From assembly GCA_029940115.1 (NCBI GenBank), contig JAOZRQ010000346.1, positions 1 to 7,539 on the forward strand: a DNA stretch of 7,539 nt, written 5' to 3'. This document shows positions 6,173-7,539 of the stretch, in pieces. The notes under the pieces are model-generated. The model had not been told where the DNA came from. It made no database searches and saw only the letters and a program-made list of their open reading frames with translations. How positions within the stretch are numbered: the first letter of the stretch is position 1; each line of letters opens with the position of its first letter. Position numbers and translations under genes: made by a program. This DNA comes from Desulfobacterales bacterium. Its GTDB lineage: Bacteria > Desulfobacterota > Desulfobacteria > Desulfobacterales > 4be13.

Positions 6173-6630
6173 GATAGGAACTTCTTGCCATTATTTTTTC
6201 CAGACTGACATCACTCCCTGCCTTGAACTCTCAACAAATGGGAGAATGGCATGACAGATGCCTTGGGATGATCCACAGTGACGTCCGACCGGCCCTCTCG
6301 GATTCCGGCCGCATGTCTGGCCAGTCAATCCGGCAGACAGTGCGTCACACCCGGAGACGCGCCATTCTCATGATAAACAGCCAAATCAGACCATGACATG
6401 GCCTGACGAATGCCTTGTCCGGACACCTTTCGACAATCGTGCCGTGGACCATTTGGCTTGAGACAGGGGTCTATGTGGCATCATCACTCGAATCCCTCCA
6501 ACATGGCTGTTTGTGACAGGCAATGTCGCAGAATTAAAAAAATTATGGCGGGAGACCCTGGTGAATGACAAAAGTTGCACATCGCGTCATTTTTCACAAA
6601 GACACCCAGTCTCGCTTTCAGACGCCTGTC

Positions 6631-6749
6631 ATTCCTGCGAAAGCAGGAATTCACTTTTCGTCATCTGATCTGTGGATTCCTGCTTTCGCAGGAATGACAA
6701 AGCAAGAATCCACCTTTCGTCAGCTATGGATTCCTGCTTTCGCAGGAAT
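6631..6749. repeat. Cluster of three ATTCCTGC palindromes
   Basis: Copies lie at 6631-6650 (loop GAAA, inverted orientation), 6676-6695 and 6730-6749 (both loop TTTC). The last two are direct repeats 54 bases apart and share flanks (CTTTTCGTCA and CCTTTCGTCA before, GACAAA after), so the unit was probably duplicated in tandem. The cluster begins 24 bases beyond the rdgB stop codon and could fold at the 3' end of its transcript. On the plus strand it produces spurious IPAFAGMTK-type peptides. Confidence 0.88.
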
Positions 6750-6772
6750 GACAAAACCGGAAAACGCCCCAG

Positions 6773-7423
6773 TTAGTGATGCTCACACTCGAATTTTTCC
6801 TGAACCGGTAGATGCATGCGGATCCAAGTCAGCACCTTGTCAAATTCATCTTGGAGATCCTTGAACGCTTTTCCCCTGTGGCTGACCCGATTCTTCTCTT
6901 TGGGGATCATTTCTGCAAATGTCTTTCCTAGGGGGGGGTAATGGAAAATTGGATCATATCCGAACCCGCCTGAGCCGGCCGGCGATTCGGCGATCAGTCC
7001 CTCACAGCGGGCCTCATAAGTAAGGGCTGGGCCTGTGGGGACCGCGATGGAGATGACGCATTCAAACGCGGCCTTCCGGTCGGTTCTGCCTTCCATCTGT
7101 TGCAAGATGCCGGCGCACCGGTCCGCATCGGTGGCATTCTCCCCCGCATAACGGGCAGAATGCACCCCGGGCTTGCCGTCAAGGGCCTCCACCAAAAGTC
7201 CGGAGTCATCCGCCAGCGCGGGCAATCCCAGAACCCTTGCCGCAAGGCTTGATTTTTTGTACGCGTTTTCATCAAAGGTCTCCCCATCCTCCTTTGCCTC
7301 GGGAATGGGGCCGAAATCATCCAGATTCTTTATTTCAATCGGAAAATCTTTCAAAAGTTCCCTTATCTCTGATGTTTTGCCTTTGTTTCGTGTGGCAATC
7401 ACAAGGGGGATCGGATTCTGCAT
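6773..7423 (-). CDS. rdgB: RdgB/HAM1 XTP/dITP diphosphatase
   Basis: A 216-residue cytosolic house-cleaning enzyme that hydrolyses non-canonical purine triphosphates (XTP, ITP, dITP) to monophosphates, keeping them out of DNA and RNA. All HAM1 signatures are visible: VIATRNKGKTSEIREL at 8-23, DDSGLLVEALDGKPGVHSARYAGE starting at Asp72 with catalytic Asp73, GFGYDPIF at 153-160, GKTFAEMIPKEKNRVSHRGKAF at 166-187. The length fits the family (about 200 residues). I place the start at the ATG at 7423 because AAGAGG (complement of 7429-7434) lies 5 bases upstream and the family motif begins 7 residues later; a TTG at 7462 would start inside a palindromic repeat. It is a single gene here, with repeats on both sides. 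The C-terminal QEKFECEHH is not conserved family sequence as far as I can judge. Confidence 0.95.
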   Translation of the reverse strand: MQNPIPLVIATRNKGKTSEIRELLKDFPIEIKNLDDFGPIPEAKEDGETFDENAYKKSSLAARVLGLPALADDSGLLVEALDGKPGVHSARYAGENATDADRCAGILQQMEGRTDRKAAFECVISIAVPTGPALTYEARCEGLIAESPAGSGGFGYDPIFHYPPLGKTFAEMIPKEKNRVSHRGKAFKDLQDEFDKVLTWIRMHLPVQEKFECEHH

Positions 7424-7428
7424 GACAA

Positions 7429-7434
7429 CCTCTT
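7429..7434 (-). promoter_or_regulatory. Ribosome binding site of rdgB
   Basis: AAGAGG on the minus strand, 5 bases before the ATG at 7423, fixes the start over the upstream TTG at 7462. Confidence 0.65.
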
Positions 7435-7448
7435 GGTTTAAATTTTTG

Positions 7449-7468
7449 GCCGGATTTGGCAATCCGGC
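7449..7468. repeat. GGATT-TGGC-AATCC palindrome upstream of rdgB
   Basis: A perfect 8-bp stem GCCGGATT/AATCCGGC encloses the loop TGGC. After one mismatch, T and A runs could extend the pairing. It lies 26 bases before the rdgB start, in the likely 5' leader. Confidence 0.85.
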
Positions 7469-7513
7469 AAAAGCATTCTCTCCTCGCTCGGTTCGGACTT
7501 CGGCGTGTGGGGG

Positions 7514-7539
7514 CCTGCCGGATTTGGCAATCCGGCAGG
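7514..7539. repeat. GGATT-TGGC-AATCC palindrome at window end
   Basis: A perfect 11-bp stem (CCTGCCGGATT/AATCCGGCAGG) encloses the loop TGGC. The stem reaches the last base of the window and may be longer. It has the same core as the copies at 7449-7468 and 5586-5639, but a different outer arm. Confidence 0.85.

Larger units (their letters stand above)
5941..6772. other. 832-bp spacer without a recognisable gene
   Basis: Open frames in this stretch are short, lack family resemblance and mostly read through repeats. It contains the four ATTCCTGC/GCAGGAAT palindromes listed separately. In the middle (6242-6512) there is a region with two neighbouring 9-bp inverted-repeat pairs and one imperfect 20-bp direct repeat that I cannot assign. 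A TATAAT at 6092-6097 on the plus strand has no convincing -35 partner. Confidence 0.6.

Noticed and set aside
6631..6749. CRISPR-like array
   Set aside because: The units are short palindromes in mixed orientation, the spacing is uneven, the intervening sequences are themselves duplicated, and no cas gene is present.
6565..6864. 99-codon plus-strand frame with repeated IPAFAGMTK peptides
   Set aside because: It is a translation of the ATTCCTGC palindromes, a well-known false-gene pattern, and it runs into rdgB antisense.

Overview
The window is a bacterial chromosomal segment with eight recognisable genes or gene remnants separated by repeat-rich spacers. No organism can be named from this sequence alone. 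A Uma2-family nuclease-like gene with a charged coiled-coil tail, a GTP-type PEP carboxykinase, a secreted SH3-domain protein and several kinds of dispersed palindromic repeats together suggest a Desulfobacterota-like (deltaproteobacterial) genome. That assignment is inference, not proof.

Layout. Bases 1-351 (+) encode the last membrane segments of an RND efflux pump that starts outside the window. Bases 593-1030 (-) are a complete Nudix hydrolase of the ADP-ribose pyrophosphatase type. Bases 1311-1475 (-) hold a broken piece of a cyclic-nucleotide-binding domain. Directly after it comes a secreted SH3-domain protein on the + strand (1553-2302) whose expected start codon appears as ATA. Bases 2592-3374 (+) encode a Uma2-family protein bracketed by two copies of a 20-bp sequence. 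Bases 3559-5508 (-) encode GTP-type phosphoenolpyruvate carboxykinase, ending in a strong hairpin. Just upstream on the same strand is a small two-helix membrane protein (5557-5940) whose C-terminal third is encoded by a 114-bp foldback element. Bases 5941-6772 contain no recognisable gene but carry palindromic repeats. Bases 6773-7423 (-) encode the house-cleaning XTP/dITP pyrophosphatase RdgB/HAM1.

The genes do not form one pathway or operon. pckG (gluconeogenic/anaplerotic carbon flow), the Nudix enzyme and RdgB (nucleotide sanitation) are independent housekeeping functions; only the small membrane gene and pckG could share a transcript. I found no convincing new multi-gene system. The most informative structure is in the repeats: a set of hairpins that share a GGATT-TGGC-AATCC core but have different, still self-complementary arms; a composite foldback element that supplies the end of a protein; an ATTCCTGC/GCAGGAAT palindrome family beside rdgB; and direct repeats bracketing the Uma2 gene.
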